64,000 bases of DNA from positions 1,240,001 through 1,304,000 of the forward strand of contig NZ_CP123872.1 in NCBI RefSeq assembly GCF_031598375.1. Direction: 5' to 3'. The notes beneath the pieces are model-generated. The model searched no databases. It was not told the DNA's origin and worked only from the letters and a program-made list of their open reading frames with translations. How positions within the stretch are numbered: the first letter of the stretch is position 1; every line of letters starts with the position of its first letter. Both the position numbers and the translations under genes were made by a program. Positions 1 through 9,289 of the stretch are shown piece by piece. The DNA is from Temperatibacter marinus. GTDB lineage: Bacteria; Pseudomonadota; Alphaproteobacteria; Sphingomonadales; Kordiimonadaceae.

Positions 1-288
1 AGTCTTTTCAAATTATCCTTTGGATCATCTATCTTTTTTCGGAGCACGTCTACCCTCCATTTTGATTTCATCGCCCCTGGAGGCGTTGGGCGCTTGAACT
101 GTGGCTTCTAGGGCTGCTTTTTTAACGCTAAATTCAATCAATTTAATCCTATAAAAGGTTCGAATAGGCCCAAATGGACGACAGTTGATCTAGATTAGGT
201 CTATTGCTCTCAATAGAGAGACTCGTCAGGCGATTGTCTGTTATCTCTCATAATACATTTATAAAATCCCATTAGAAGGAGAATGATA
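1..288. other. Left-edge region without a recognisable gene
   Basis: I see no convincing coding frame here. The only structure noted is a short nested inverted repeat at 201-220 (CTATTG/CAATAG and CTCTC/GAGAG). It may be leader or promoter DNA for the gene that follows. The 5' end is cut by the window. Confidence 0.4.
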
Positions 289-900
289 ATGGAAAAAATA
301 GCGACAGCAATATCACACAGCAATCACTGGCAATCCCGCCTTTTCTTATCCGCAGGCAGTTTAATGGCCTTTAATACAGCGATGCTTTGGCTGCGGCATT
401 TATCGGATTATAAGATCTCAATCATTTGGGCGGCGATCCCTGCTATCCTGGCTTTTTCTTGTGCTGTCTTTGGACTGTTTAAGCTCTACAACCAAGCGTC
501 TCTTGGTGCCCCTTTTATAGCCAAAGTAGGCGCTGGTGCTGCTCTCCTTTCGTTGGGGTCTTTAGGGTGTGCGGCAGGATGGATCTTTTTTCTTTTTAGT
601 TTTGGTCAGGGCATGCCTACTCCACCGCCCCAAGGATTTTTGCTGCTGATTGGCCTCTTTATGATAGCCATGGTGGTGGCGTTCTCTTGTATGGCCCTGT
701 CATTTTTCTCACAAGAGGGTCAGAAAAAAATCGCTTGGCTTCTCTCTTTGCCTGTCGCCATGTGGCTTTTGATGATTGTTGTCAGTCTACAGCAAGGTAT
801 GGCAGTAGGATTGTCTCTGGACTTTTACACAAATGCAGTGATCGCTGCAGCCTTTATGGGGTTAGGGGCAAGTTTTAAATCCAGAGTTGTTCAAGGCTAA
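289..900 (+). CDS. Hypothetical multi-pass membrane protein
   Basis: A protein of about 204 residues that I do not recognise. It is very hydrophobic, with roughly six predicted membrane segments (near residues 18-35, 44-64, 78-105, 120-145, 153-172 and 182-198) and no catalytic motif. An in-frame ATG exists at 283, but the AAGGAG at 276-281 is only one base from it and seven bases from the ATG at 289, so 289 is the better start. It is followed by a hairpin and then, 90 bp on, by a membrane-anchored AraC-type regulator. A functional link to that regulator is possible but not shown. Confidence 0.7.
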   Translation: MEKIATAISHSNHWQSRLFLSAGSLMAFNTAMLWLRHLSDYKISIIWAAIPAILAFSCAVFGLFKLYNQASLGAPFIAKVGAGAALLSLGSLGCAAGWIFFLFSFGQGMPTPPPQGFLLLIGLFMIAMVVAFSCMALSFFSQEGQKKIAWLLSLPVAMWLLMIVVSLQQGMAVGLSLDFYTNAVIAAAFMGLGASFKSRVVQG

Positions 901-915
901 GAGGCGCTTAGCCTT
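893..915 (+). terminator. Terminator-like hairpin after the first gene
   Basis: A perfect 9-bp stem (AAGGCTAAG at 893-901, CTTAGCCTT at 907-915) with a 5-base loop overlaps the stop codon. The T-run after it is weak, so termination is uncertain. Confidence 0.4.
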
Positions 916-990
916 CTTGGGCTTCTATGCTGATGCAGGTTGCTAACCCTGGCTATTAATACTATAAATATCTGATATTACACTTCGTTT

Positions 991-2133
991 ATGTCTGGTA
1001 AAATAATGGTTAATCTCTTACCCACGATCCTTTATTCCTGCATGCTTGGGATGACATTTTTTGCACTCCTAGAAACCTTTAAGAGGCCAAGGAAAAGACA
1101 GTCCATTTTTCTTCTTGGCCTTTTCATACTCTTATTAATTCATATTGCGGGCGAACTTTTTATTTATTCAGGCGCTTATGTCTATGCTCCCTCTTTGGCG
1201 GGCATACAGCTGCCTCTTCGGGTTTTACTGGGACCGGCTTTTTACTTTTATGCTCATGCGACCATGTCACCGGATAAAGCCTTAGGCAAACATATTTGGA
1301 TGGTTGCTCTATCGGGACCAGTTGTTGTACTGGTGGCCATGTTACCTTTTCTGTTGATGATGAGCCCCGAAGCAAAGTTGGCGCTTGCAAATCCGGCTAC
1401 ACGAGATCCAGACCTTTGGGGGATCGCAGTATTTACCTGTCTGTTCTCGACGGCTATTTTTATTGTGTTCACTTTTGCTTTCTTAGCAAAGACTCTTAAG
1501 CTTCATTCTACCCACCAGAAGCAATTGCTCGAACGTTATGCAGAGGTTGAACAGCGTTCAGTGGCATGGATTAGACCGGTCATCGCGATTTGGGGCGTGG
1601 CTTGGCTGCTTTATGCGACGGAGTTTTCACTAGGAGCAATAGGCTGGTATTGGGCTGGCTCTGGTATTGTTTTGCCTCTCTTAGAAACTATAGCTTTGGC
1701 CTTCTTTATCCAAAAATCTTTAAGTCAAAAAATCCTAAATGGTTCTGAAAAGGGCCTTCCCCTAAATCGCCCGGCCAGAACTGCCTTATTAAGTGCTGAG
1801 AAAATGGAGGGTATCGCTGCAAAATTACAGCAAGTGATGACAGAAGAGAAAGCCTATTTGCTTGAAAATTTGTCTTTAAATAAATTGTCTGCACTCACAA
1901 GAGTCTCTGAAAATCATATCTCGGAAACCCTGTCTCAATATTTGGGAACAAACTTTTTTCACTTTGTGAATGATTACAGAATTGAAGAGGCAAAAAAGGC
2001 GCTGCTCAATAAAGATAAGTTGGTAATTTCTATCGCTTACGAAGTGGGGTTCAACTCTAAATCTACTTTTAATACAGCTTTTAAAAAACGAGTTGGGCAA
2101 AACCCTGCTGCTTACAGGAGGTCGCATTTATAA
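991..2133 (+). CDS. Membrane-anchored AraC-family transcriptional regulator
   Basis: A 380-residue protein. The N-terminal two thirds (about residues 8-250) is a block of seven or so membrane helices. The C-terminal 100 residues form an AraC double helix-turn-helix (LNKLSALTRVSENHISETLS, then the VISIAYEVGFNSKSTFNTAF signature and a final PAAYRRS). This architecture is known in regulators that sense a signal in the membrane and act on DNA from the inner face. The effector cannot be read from the sequence. The start at 991 has no clear ribosome site; an ATG at 1006 is an alternative. It stands alone, downstream of an unknown membrane protein, which may be a target or a partner. Confidence 0.8.
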   Translation: MSGKIMVNLLPTILYSCMLGMTFFALLETFKRPRKRQSIFLLGLFILLLIHIAGELFIYSGAYVYAPSLAGIQLPLRVLLGPAFYFYAHATMSPDKALGKHIWMVALSGPVVVLVAMLPFLLMMSPEAKLALANPATRDPDLWGIAVFTCLFSTAIFIVFTFAFLAKTLKLHSTHQKQLLERYAEVEQRSVAWIRPVIAIWGVAWLLYATEFSLGAIGWYWAGSGIVLPLLETIALAFFIQKSLSQKILNGSEKGLPLNRPARTALLSAEKMEGIAAKLQQVMTEEKAYLLENLSLNKLSALTRVSENHISETLSQYLGTNFFHFVNDYRIEEAKKALLNKDKLVISIAYEVGFNSKSTFNTAFKKRVGQNPAAYRRSHL

Positions 2134-2310
2134 TCGCTCCAAGACCTGAGCTTTCACTGTCCTTGATTATAAGACCTGTCTATTGAGAGTCAGTCGTTCC
2201 TTGTTCAGGCTAGGGAAGGGCACTATCCTCCTCATAAGAGAGCATCAGGTTTTCCTTAGGCAGCCACATGTTTTCATTGCATCATACTAATTATCGCTTA
2301 CAGTGAAGAA

Positions 2311-3081
2311 ATGGTTAAAAGGTCGTATCCATTTTTACTGTTTAGCGTCTATGTCTTGTCCCTTTTCAGCGATCAAGATGCGCTAGCCTATGAGGATAAA
2401 GATGTCATTAAAGTTGGGATTACGGCCCAAGTGAAACCCTATGTTATTGATAATGACAAAGCTAAGGGACTAGATCTTGAGTTACTTAATGCCATTTTTA
2501 GTGAGATGGCTTATTCCACGCAGTACTATAGCATTCCTTACCGCCGACAAGCGACAGTAATGAACAATCGCAACATTGATGCTATAGCGGTTTGGCTCTT
2601 TGATGATTTAGACTGCTTTGTTTCTGAACCTTATAGAATGTGGTATAATATCTTAGTGAGCTTAGACCGTGGTCTGGAAACGGATGTCCAAAGTTTGTCA
2701 GACTTGAAAGAAGGGGATATCGCTGCTTTTTACAGAGCGAATGAGACAATATTAGGTTTTAAAGAGACTCCTTTAGCGAAATTCTCTTTATTAAAGTTCG
2801 CTCCGAATGCGAAACTAGCCCTACGCATGCTCAGAGCCAATAGAATGCGGGCTTATATTGGCGATATATACGGGATTAGCTATTATCAAAAAAACGATCA
2901 GGATTCCCAAAAATCAGTGAAGCTAAAAAACCTTTATCAGTTTAAGCCTAATCCACAATATCTATGTTTCAGAGATGAAAATTTAAGGGACCGCTTTAAC
3001 CAAGTAACAAAAAAACTTAGAGCGACAAATATCTTAGAAGATATTGAAACAAAATATGGTAAAGATTTACTGCTACAGTAG
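2311..3081 (+). CDS. Periplasmic solute-binding protein, family 3-like
   Basis: A 256-residue protein with a signal peptide (hydrophobic stretch about residues 6-20, cleavage near ALAYED) followed by a bilobed SBP_bac_3-type fold: the KVGITAQVKPYVIDND opening, the LDLELLNAIF element and a C-terminal helix ending in LEDIETKYGKD. Family members bind amino acids or similar small solutes for ABC import, or act as sensor inputs. No ABC permease or ATPase gene is nearby, so it is a solitary binding protein. Its ligand is unknown. A related solitary protein lies at 60388-61188. The GNAT gene begins 41 bp downstream on the same strand. Confidence 0.7.
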   Translation: MVKRSYPFLLFSVYVLSLFSDQDALAYEDKDVIKVGITAQVKPYVIDNDKAKGLDLELLNAIFSEMAYSTQYYSIPYRRQATVMNNRNIDAIAVWLFDDLDCFVSEPYRMWYNILVSLDRGLETDVQSLSDLKEGDIAAFYRANETILGFKETPLAKFSLLKFAPNAKLALRMLRANRMRAYIGDIYGISYYQKNDQDSQKSVKLKNLYQFKPNPQYLCFRDENLRDRFNQVTKKLRATNILEDIETKYGKDLLLQ

Positions 3082-3122
3082 ACCTGTAAGTCTTCATGAT
3101 GACATGGATTGAGGGAGAGTAT

Positions 3123-3563
3123 ATGAAGATAACTTATAGACCCTCAACAGATCTCCCTGCTGCCGCTGGCCTTACATTTAGTAATATGCGCGCCTATTAC
3201 GAACATTATTCTGCGGGATGGGATGTGAATACTATAATCGAGCAGACAGCGGATCTAGAAAATGTTGACATTTTGGTTGACCAGAAAGTGGCGGGGCTCT
3301 TTCGCCTCCACTTTGACCGTGAGGGATGCAATCTAAGGGATCTTCAGATTGAGGCGTCTTATCAAAGTAGAGGGATTGGTCAGCACGCTTTGGATGAAAT
3401 AAAACGTAGGGCAGAGCTCTCTCAATCGAACCAAATAAAGCTGCGTGTCTTTAAGATGAGTCCCGCTGTGCGACTTTATGAGCGAAACGGTTATCATGTC
3501 ATTACAGAAGATGATAGATTTTACAATATGGCCTTATGTCTCTCTGGTGCACGTAAGACTTGA
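3123..3563 (+). CDS. GNAT-family N-acetyltransferase
   Basis: About 146 residues with the acetyl-CoA binding element of the GNAT fold (beta-4/alpha-3: LQIEASYQSRGIGQHALDEI, containing QSRGIG) and the C-terminal SPAVRLYERNGY motif. It probably transfers an acetyl group from acetyl-CoA to a small-molecule amine or to a protein; the substrate is unknown. An upstream in-frame ATG exists at 3096, but GAGGGAGAG at 3111-3119 places the start at 3123. The 3' end faces the PAS-AraC gene with a 9-bp gap. Confidence 0.8.
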   Translation: MKITYRPSTDLPAAAGLTFSNMRAYYEHYSAGWDVNTIIEQTADLENVDILVDQKVAGLFRLHFDREGCNLRDLQIEASYQSRGIGQHALDEIKRRAELSQSNQIKLRVFKMSPAVRLYERNGYHVITEDDRFYNMALCLSGARKT

Positions 3564-3572
3564 GGCATCAGT

Positions 3573-4307
3573 CTAGAGGCTAGACCGCCTAAACTTCAAC
3601 GGTGTCATGCCTGTCGTTTTACGAAATTGTCGCGTGAAGGTACTTTGGTCTGAATAGCCTACTTGCATGGCAACATCGACAAGGGAATGAGCGCTATACA
3701 TCAGCAGCTTTCGCGCCTCTTCAATTCTCTGCTTTAATATCCATTGTCCTGCAGTGAGGCCGAATATGCGTTGCATTCTTAGATCCAATTGAAAGCGCGA
3801 TAAATTGGCTACTTTTGTTAAACTTTCCACAGTGGGAGGGAGGGATAGATTATCTTGAACAAATTCGATCACGCCAGTCAATTTCTTCATCTCTGAATGA
3901 GAGAGGTCTGGCTGTTTCAAGTCTTGTGAAATGCCGACAATGCCAATAACCTTGCCGTCTTTATCCAACAGTGGCTTCTTATTTGTAATACACCATCCCG
4001 CAGTTTGATTTGCGAATAAATGAAGCTCTAATTGATCAACCACAGCAACACCCTTTCTTAGAAGAGCATTATCCTGAGCTTCGTATCTTTTGCCAAAAGC
4101 TTTTCCCATCAGCTCAGAAGGAGTTTTGCCTATAAGAAGACTTTTATCATTCAGTCCACAGCGCAGCGCTAACGTATTGTTGGAAACAGCATATCGGCCC
4201 CGTCGATCTTTAATAAAGAAAACAGTATCACTCAAGCAATCGAAAATTTGCTCAATGGGATATGATTTGATTGCTTGGTCTAGCGCTATTTTCTCATCTG
4301 TCATCAC
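3573..4307 (-). CDS. PAS-domain AraC-family regulator of the hydroxyproline cluster
   Basis: 244 residues. Residues about 20-130 form a PAS domain (DTVFFIKDRRGRYAVSNN, ending in VIGIVGISQDL). The C-terminal 100 residues are an AraC DNA-binding domain (LTKVANLSRFQLDLRMQRIF, then LVDVAMQVGYSDQSTFTRQF and a terminal PLKFRRSSL). It is divergent from the hydroxyproline catabolic genes across 125 bp, so it is the likely regulator of that operon. PAS domains commonly bind small ligands; hydroxyproline or an intermediate is an inferred effector. Characterised hydroxyproline regulators I know of include GntR and plain AraC types, so the PAS fusion is slightly unusual. Confidence 0.8.
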   Translation of the reverse strand: MMTDEKIALDQAIKSYPIEQIFDCLSDTVFFIKDRRGRYAVSNNTLALRCGLNDKSLLIGKTPSELMGKAFGKRYEAQDNALLRKGVAVVDQLELHLFANQTAGWCITNKKPLLDKDGKVIGIVGISQDLKQPDLSHSEMKKLTGVIEFVQDNLSLPPTVESLTKVANLSRFQLDLRMQRIFGLTAGQWILKQRIEEARKLLMYSAHSLVDVAMQVGYSDQSTFTRQFRKTTGMTPLKFRRSSL

Positions 4308-4432
4308 GGAGTATTATTACATATTTTATGCAATATTTAAAGTTTTTAATATAATTCTCGCTGAGACGATGCCGGTACGATAGCTTATTGTAAAGATATT
4401 CGTGAGCATTTCTATACTAGAGGATTCGTTAA

Positions 4433-5380
4433 ATGACATCGCAAAAAAATATCTTCTCTGGCTGTATGCCAGCCCTTATGACGCCTTGTAATTCAAAAGG
4501 TATACCCGATTTTAACGCATTGGTGAGTACGGGAAAATCCTTAATTCAGGAAGGCATGGATGCAGTAATTTATTGTGGCTCTATGGGGGATTGGCCTTTG
4601 TTGACGGACGAACAGCGTTGTAAAGGTGTTGAGAGTTTATGCCAAAATAATATTCCTACAATTGTAGGAACAGGAGCTCAAAATACGGAAAGAGCGGCGG
4701 CTATATCTGCACACGCAAGTGCGCAGGGTGCTACTGGGTTAATGGTTATTCCTCGTGTGATGTCGCGCGGTAGTTCATCACAGGCTCAATATTTCCACTT
4801 CAAAGAAATTCTGAGTGCAGCCCCAGATTTACCTGCCGTGATTTATAATAGCCCCTATTATGGATTTGAGACAAAAGCGGATTTGTTTTTTAAGCTCAGA
4901 GATGAGCATAGTAATCTTGTGGGCTTTAAAGAATTTGGAGGCAGTCATTCATTGAGCTATGCCGCCGAACATATCACAGGAACAGATGACGATTTATCCC
5001 TAATGATCGGTGTGGATACGCAAGTCTTTCATGGCTATGTAAATTGCGGTGCAAAGGGCGCTATTACAGGTGTTGGCAATGCGCTTCCTGTTCAAGTTCT
5101 TCGTCTCGTAGAGTTGTGTAAAAGAGCCGCACGGGGAGATGCTCAAGCGCGGGTTCTTGCCAAGCAATTGGACGATGCCCTTCATGTGTTGGCAACCTTT
5201 GATGAGGGGCCCGATCTGGTGCTCTACTATAAGCATCTAATGGTGCTCGAAGGCCATCAGGAATATACCCATCAGATCTATGCCCAAGATTATTTGTCTG
5301 CGTCTCAAAAAACATTCATTGAGCAGCAATGGTCTCTGTTTAAAGCTTGGTGGGCAAGCTGGCCTGGCGCTGTTGATTAA
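4433..5380 (+). CDS. hypD: Delta1-pyrroline-4-hydroxy-2-carboxylate deaminase (DapA superfamily)
   Basis: 315 residues of the dihydrodipicolinate synthase/N-acetylneuraminate lyase family. The Schiff-base lysine is K166 (GFKEFGG) and the partner tyrosine is Y138 (VIYNSPYYG); the 28-residue spacing equals that of E. coli DapA (Y133/K161). In hydroxyproline catabolism this branch converts cis-pyrroline-4-hydroxy-2-carboxylate to alpha-ketoglutarate semialdehyde plus ammonia. The specific assignment comes from the neighbours: epimerase, D-amino acid oxidase-like dehydrogenase and semialdehyde dehydrogenase follow directly. It is the first gene of the operon, 9 bp before the epimerase, with AGAGGA at 4419-4424 as ribosome site. 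The symbol follows Sinorhizobium usage and is unrelated to the hydrogenase gene hypD. Confidence 0.87.
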   Translation: MTSQKNIFSGCMPALMTPCNSKGIPDFNALVSTGKSLIQEGMDAVIYCGSMGDWPLLTDEQRCKGVESLCQNNIPTIVGTGAQNTERAAAISAHASAQGATGLMVIPRVMSRGSSSQAQYFHFKEILSAAPDLPAVIYNSPYYGFETKADLFFKLRDEHSNLVGFKEFGGSHSLSYAAEHITGTDDDLSLMIGVDTQVFHGYVNCGAKGAITGVGNALPVQVLRLVELCKRAARGDAQARVLAKQLDDALHVLATFDEGPDLVLYYKHLMVLEGHQEYTHQIYAQDYLSASQKTFIEQQWSLFKAWWASWPGAVD

Positions 5381-5389
5381 GAGGCTCTT

Positions 5390-6334
5390 ATGCGCGTGAT
5401 CGATTCTCATACTGGCGGGCAGCCAACACGGGTACTTATCGACGTGTCTCTCCCCTTAGGGTCAGGGTCTGTTGCAGAACAATTATCAGTGTTGAGGTCT
5501 CAACGAGATGACATCAGAAGAGAGACCGTTCTGGATCCGAAATGTTCTGATGCCATGGTCGGCGCTTTGGTTGTTCCCCCTCAGGATAGCCGGTGCTCGG
5601 CGGGTGTGATCTTCTTCAATTCAGCAGGCTATCTTGGTATGTGCGGGCATGGCCTTATTGGTTTAATGGTTACGCTGTATTATTTGGGCCGAATAGACCA
5701 AGGGGATCATTTCATTGAAACGCCTGTGGGTATTGTTAAGACAACACTCACAGGGCCAAACCAAGTCAGTTTTGTCAATGTGGAAAGTTTTTGTTTTCAA
5801 AAAGATGTACGTGTTACTGGCTCCTCACTAGCCTGTGAGGAAAAACCCATTGTCGGCGATGTCGCGTGGGGGGGGAACTGGTTTTTCTTGGTGGAAACGT
5901 CTCCCCTTAGTCTCTGTACTGCAAATATTTCTTCTTTAACGGACTATGGGTTTGCCATTCGTCGGGCTCTAAAAGAGTTAGGGATTACGGGACTACACGG
6001 AGAAGAAATTGATCATATTGAGTTCTTTGAAAAACCGGAAACTGGCCATGCCAATAGCAAAAATTTTGTTCTTTGCCCAGGCGGAGCTTATGACCGCTCT
6101 CCATGCGGGACGGGCACTAGTGCAAAACTTGCTTGTTTGGCAGAGCGGCATGCGCTTGCCCCGGGGGATGAGTGGGTGCAAGAAAGTATTGTAGGCAGTC
6201 AATTTAAAGCGACGTATGAGCCTGCACAGGCAAAGGGAATCATCCCTACCATTGCAGGAGAAGCTTATATATTTGCTGACGCAACGCTGATTCAGCAGAG
6301 CGGAGATCCGTTTCAAAAAGGGATCAAATGGTAA
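5390..6334 (+). CDS. hypRE: 4-hydroxyproline 2-epimerase (proline racemase family)
   Basis: 314 residues. It carries both catalytic cysteines of the racemase family: C85 in MCGHGLIG and C239 in RSPCGTGTSA. Paired cysteines argue for epimerase activity rather than the related dehydratases, in which the first cysteine is replaced by Ser or Thr. It would convert trans-4-hydroxy-L-proline to cis-4-hydroxy-D-proline in the cytoplasm. The early IDSHTGGQPTRV segment is typical of the family. Its stop overlaps the start of the downstream dehydrogenase (TAATG at 6332-6336 or ATG at 6328), a sign of translational coupling. Confidence 0.92.
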   Translation: MRVIDSHTGGQPTRVLIDVSLPLGSGSVAEQLSVLRSQRDDIRRETVLDPKCSDAMVGALVVPPQDSRCSAGVIFFNSAGYLGMCGHGLIGLMVTLYYLGRIDQGDHFIETPVGIVKTTLTGPNQVSFVNVESFCFQKDVRVTGSSLACEEKPIVGDVAWGGNWFFLVETSPLSLCTANISSLTDYGFAIRRALKELGITGLHGEEIDHIEFFEKPETGHANSKNFVLCPGGAYDRSPCGTGTSAKLACLAERHALAPGDEWVQESIVGSQFKATYEPAQAKGIIPTIAGEAYIFADATLIQQSGDPFQKGIKW

Positions 6335-7587
6335 TGTCTGACAGCAAAGGAAACATTCTGATTGTCGGCGCGGGCATTATTGGAATTGCTTGTGCCCATT
6401 ACCTTCATGAAGACGGGTATCAGGTGACAGTTATCGACAAAGGTAGTGTCGCTGGGGCTTGTTCTCGGAGTAACTGTGGTCATATTCTACCCAGCCATAT
6501 TCTGCCCCTAAACAACATTAGCGCCCTCAAAACTGCCTTTTTTTCTCTTTTCAAAAAAAAAGCAGCCTTTAAAATTACGCCTTCTATGGATACTCGTTTT
6601 CTGCGCTGGTTATGGCATTTTATACGCTGCTGTTTTGGTGGAAAACAATCTGCAACGCAGGGGCTCTATAATTTACTCTCCTCTTCATTTGATGAATATA
6701 AAGCCTTAATCTCCAGCATGATGATTAAGTGCGATTGGCAGCAAAACGGTTTGTTATATCTGTTTAAAAGCCCCTCGAAAATTTCAGAATTTCAATCCGT
6801 GAATGCTTGGTGCCGCGATCACTTCAATGTAGAAGCACAATTTTTGAAGGAAGATGAATTGTCGGCCTTTGATCCAGCCATTGCTGATGCCATGGCTGGC
6901 GGGTTTTTCTATGCAGAAGACGGACATTTGCGCCCTGACCTGTTGGCTCAAGAGTGGGCCGCAGCGCTTAAAAAACAGGGTGTAACATTTATTGAAGACT
7001 GTGAATTGTTGGGGCTTGAAACAGTTGGCAGGAGAGTCACGACGGCGCAGACATCTCAACAGGAATTTCATCCTGATCATCTTGTTCTTGCCACTGGGGC
7101 TTACAGTCAGAACCTAGAGCGGCATTTCAAAGCCAGCATCCCAATACAGCCAGGCAAAGGGTATTCACTGACCCTTAAAAAACCAAAGGTTAGTCCTAGG
7201 ATTTCAATGGTTTTGCCTGAAGTTAATATTGCTATTACCCCTTTTAGCCATCAACTGCGGCTAGGGTCTATTATGGAATTTTCTGGATTTGATGACAGCA
7301 TTCCAGAATTTAGAATGCAGCAATTGCAAGAAGATGTTCAGCCCTACTTGAAGAGCAATTTATCGGGTCCGGCCACTGAAAAATGGTGTGGATGGCGACC
7401 CATGACATGGGATAGCCTGCCAATGATTGGAAGAGCTCCCTTGATGGAAAATACATTCTTTGCAGTCGGTCATAATATGATTGGCTTGATGACAGCCCCT
7501 GCGACGGGGAAGCTGATTGCAGAAATGATATCTGGTACTTCAACGCATATTCCAGCAACACCATTTTCACCCAATAGATTTCAATGA
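6328..7587 (+). CDS. hypO: FAD-dependent cis-4-hydroxy-D-proline dehydrogenase (DadA-like)
   Basis: 419 residues with an N-terminal FAD dinucleotide fold (ILIVGAGIIGIACAHYL, residues about 9-25) and a C-terminal DAO-family segment (GWRPMTWDSLPMIGRAP, then VGHNMIGLMTAPATGKL). It probably oxidises cis-4-hydroxy-D-proline to pyrroline-4-hydroxy-2-carboxylate, passing electrons to the quinone pool or another acceptor. The single-subunit form resembles the Sinorhizobium enzyme rather than the heterotrimeric kind. The start may be 6328 or 6334; AAAAGGGA upstream serves either. It overlaps the epimerase stop. Confidence 0.88.
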   Translation: MVMSDSKGNILIVGAGIIGIACAHYLHEDGYQVTVIDKGSVAGACSRSNCGHILPSHILPLNNISALKTAFFSLFKKKAAFKITPSMDTRFLRWLWHFIRCCFGGKQSATQGLYNLLSSSFDEYKALISSMMIKCDWQQNGLLYLFKSPSKISEFQSVNAWCRDHFNVEAQFLKEDELSAFDPAIADAMAGGFFYAEDGHLRPDLLAQEWAAALKKQGVTFIEDCELLGLETVGRRVTTAQTSQQEFHPDHLVLATGAYSQNLERHFKASIPIQPGKGYSLTLKKPKVSPRISMVLPEVNIAITPFSHQLRLGSIMEFSGFDDSIPEFRMQQLQEDVQPYLKSNLSGPATEKWCGWRPMTWDSLPMIGRAPLMENTFFAVGHNMIGLMTAPATGKLIAEMISGTSTHIPATPFSPNRFQ

Positions 7588-7619
7588 TAAAGTCATTATG
7601 AATAAGAGAAGGAAATCCT

Positions 7620-9056
7620 ATGAAACAATATCATAATTATATCAATGGCGACTGGATAGAAGCTATTGATAGTCAAGCCAACATTAACCCCTCAGATTTA
7701 GGGGACACACTCGGTCACTATGCGAGAGCGGATCAAAAGCAGACGCAAGAGGCGATTGACTGTGCGCACCATGCCTTTCAGAGTTGGTCAATGTCATCTA
7801 TTCAAACAAGGTTCAACTGTCTAGATATGATAGGATCCGAAATTCTTGCACGAAAGGAAGAGCTTGGCTCTCTTTTGGCGAGGGAAGAAGGAAAACCAAT
7901 AGCTGAGGCGACGGGGGAGGTTATTCGGGCAGGGCAGATTTTTAAATTCTATGCCGGCGAAGCTTTGAGACTGCAGGGCGAGCATCTCCCTTCAGTTCGG
8001 CCGAATATCAGTGTAGAGGTCAATCGATCCCCTCTTGGTGTTGTGGGTATTATTACCCCTTGGAATTTCCCTATTGCTATTCCTGCTTGGAAGATTGCAC
8101 CGGCTCTTGCTTATGGAAATACAGTTGTTTTTAAACCGGCAGAACTGACACCCGGTTCCGCTTGGGCTCTAGCAGAGATTATTTCTAGGTCCGGTTTACC
8201 AGAAGGGGTTTTCAACCTAGTAATGGGAGCCGGTACTACAGTGGGTCAAACTTTTATTAATTCCCCAAAAGTAGCTGGAATTACATTTACAGGGTCGCAG
8301 TCTACAGGGGGAAGAGTGGCACAGGCTTGTGTGTCTCGGGGCGCTAAGTTTCAATTGGAAATGGGGGGCAAGAACCCCTTAGTTGTTCTGAAGGACAGTA
8401 ATTTAACCACAGCAGTAGAGTATGCGTTGAACGGCGCCTATTTTTCTACAGGGCAGCGCTGTACAGCATCGTCGCGCTTGATCATTGAGGATGCCATACA
8501 TGATCAATTTGTTGATGCATTGACAGAAAAACTGACAGCCCTGAAAGTTGGGAATGCTCTTGATAAAACGACCCAATTAGGTCCCGTCGCAAGCCAAAGC
8601 CAGTTGGATCAAAATATGAAATATATTGCCATCGGCCAAGACGAAGGGGCTACTGAACATGTAAGGGGAGGCTGCTTAGATCTGGCCACTCCAGGGCATT
8701 ATATGTCTCCCTCTTTGTTTATTGAAACGGATAATAAAGCGCGGATTAATCAAGAGGAAATTTTCGGTCCAATTGCAACAACTATTCGAGTGGCTGATTT
8801 AGAGGAAGCGATTGCGACCGCGAATGATACGCCTTTTGGTTTATCAGCTGGAATTTGTACAGCTTCTCTTTCATCCGCTACGAAATTTAAGACTGAGTGT
8901 GAAGCTGGGATGGTAATGATCAATTTACCCACAGCTGGGGTTGATTATCATGTTCCTTTTGGAGGGACAAAACAGTCAAGCTATGGGTCAAGAGAACAGG
9001 GGCGTTATGCAGCTGAATTTTATACCTCTGTGAAAACAGCCTATATCGGAACATAA
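7620..9056 (+). CDS. hypH: Alpha-ketoglutarate semialdehyde dehydrogenase
   Basis: 478 residues of the aldehyde dehydrogenase superfamily. It shows the ITPWNFPIAIPAWKIAPAL segment, the FTGSQSTGG nucleotide loop, the general base E247 (LEMGGKNP) and the nucleophile C281 (STGQRCTAS). It would oxidise 2,5-dioxopentanoate to 2-oxoglutarate with NAD(P)+, the last step of hydroxyproline breakdown. It lies 32 bp after the dehydrogenase and ends the operon; a strong terminator follows. Related enzymes act in sugar-acid pathways, but the context favours hydroxyproline. Confidence 0.9.
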   Translation: MKQYHNYINGDWIEAIDSQANINPSDLGDTLGHYARADQKQTQEAIDCAHHAFQSWSMSSIQTRFNCLDMIGSEILARKEELGSLLAREEGKPIAEATGEVIRAGQIFKFYAGEALRLQGEHLPSVRPNISVEVNRSPLGVVGIITPWNFPIAIPAWKIAPALAYGNTVVFKPAELTPGSAWALAEIISRSGLPEGVFNLVMGAGTTVGQTFINSPKVAGITFTGSQSTGGRVAQACVSRGAKFQLEMGGKNPLVVLKDSNLTTAVEYALNGAYFSTGQRCTASSRLIIEDAIHDQFVDALTEKLTALKVGNALDKTTQLGPVASQSQLDQNMKYIAIGQDEGATEHVRGGCLDLATPGHYMSPSLFIETDNKARINQEEIFGPIATTIRVADLEEAIATANDTPFGLSAGICTASLSSATKFKTECEAGMVMINLPTAGVDYHVPFGGTKQSSYGSREQGRYAAEFYTSVKTAYIGT

Positions 9057-9120
9057 GAATTTAGGAGAAGAGCTCGAAATTGTTCGACCTTTTAAGGTCA
9101 GACACTCTCCTGAATATCAA

Positions 9121-9153
9121 GGGCCAAGCACTCCTTCTGCTTGGTCCTTTTTT
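9121..9153 (+). terminator. Rho-independent terminator of the hydroxyproline operon
   Basis: A 10-bp stem (GGGCCAAGCA at 9121-9130 with TGCTTGGTCC at 9138-9147, one G-T pair) with a 7-base loop, followed by six T residues at 9148-9153. Confidence 0.85.
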
Positions 9154-9289
9154 ATTTGAACTGCCTTCGACGTCGACCTCTCGATACAGGAGTTCGCAAA
9201 CAAGTGACTCCATGATATACTCTTTAGAATACTATGTTCTGCTCAATATTTTAAGACGATACTTAACGTGATATATGGAGGCCAAGCCT

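Noticed and set aside
4388-4418. A possible sigma-70 promoter before the deaminase gene (TTGTAA, TATACT)
   Set aside because: The spacer is 19 bp and a start site after TATACT would remove the ribosome site, so it is not supported.
9080-9271. A 63-codon open frame after the aldehyde dehydrogenase
   Set aside because: It contains the terminator stem and T-run at 9121-9153 and has no ribosome site or family resemblance.
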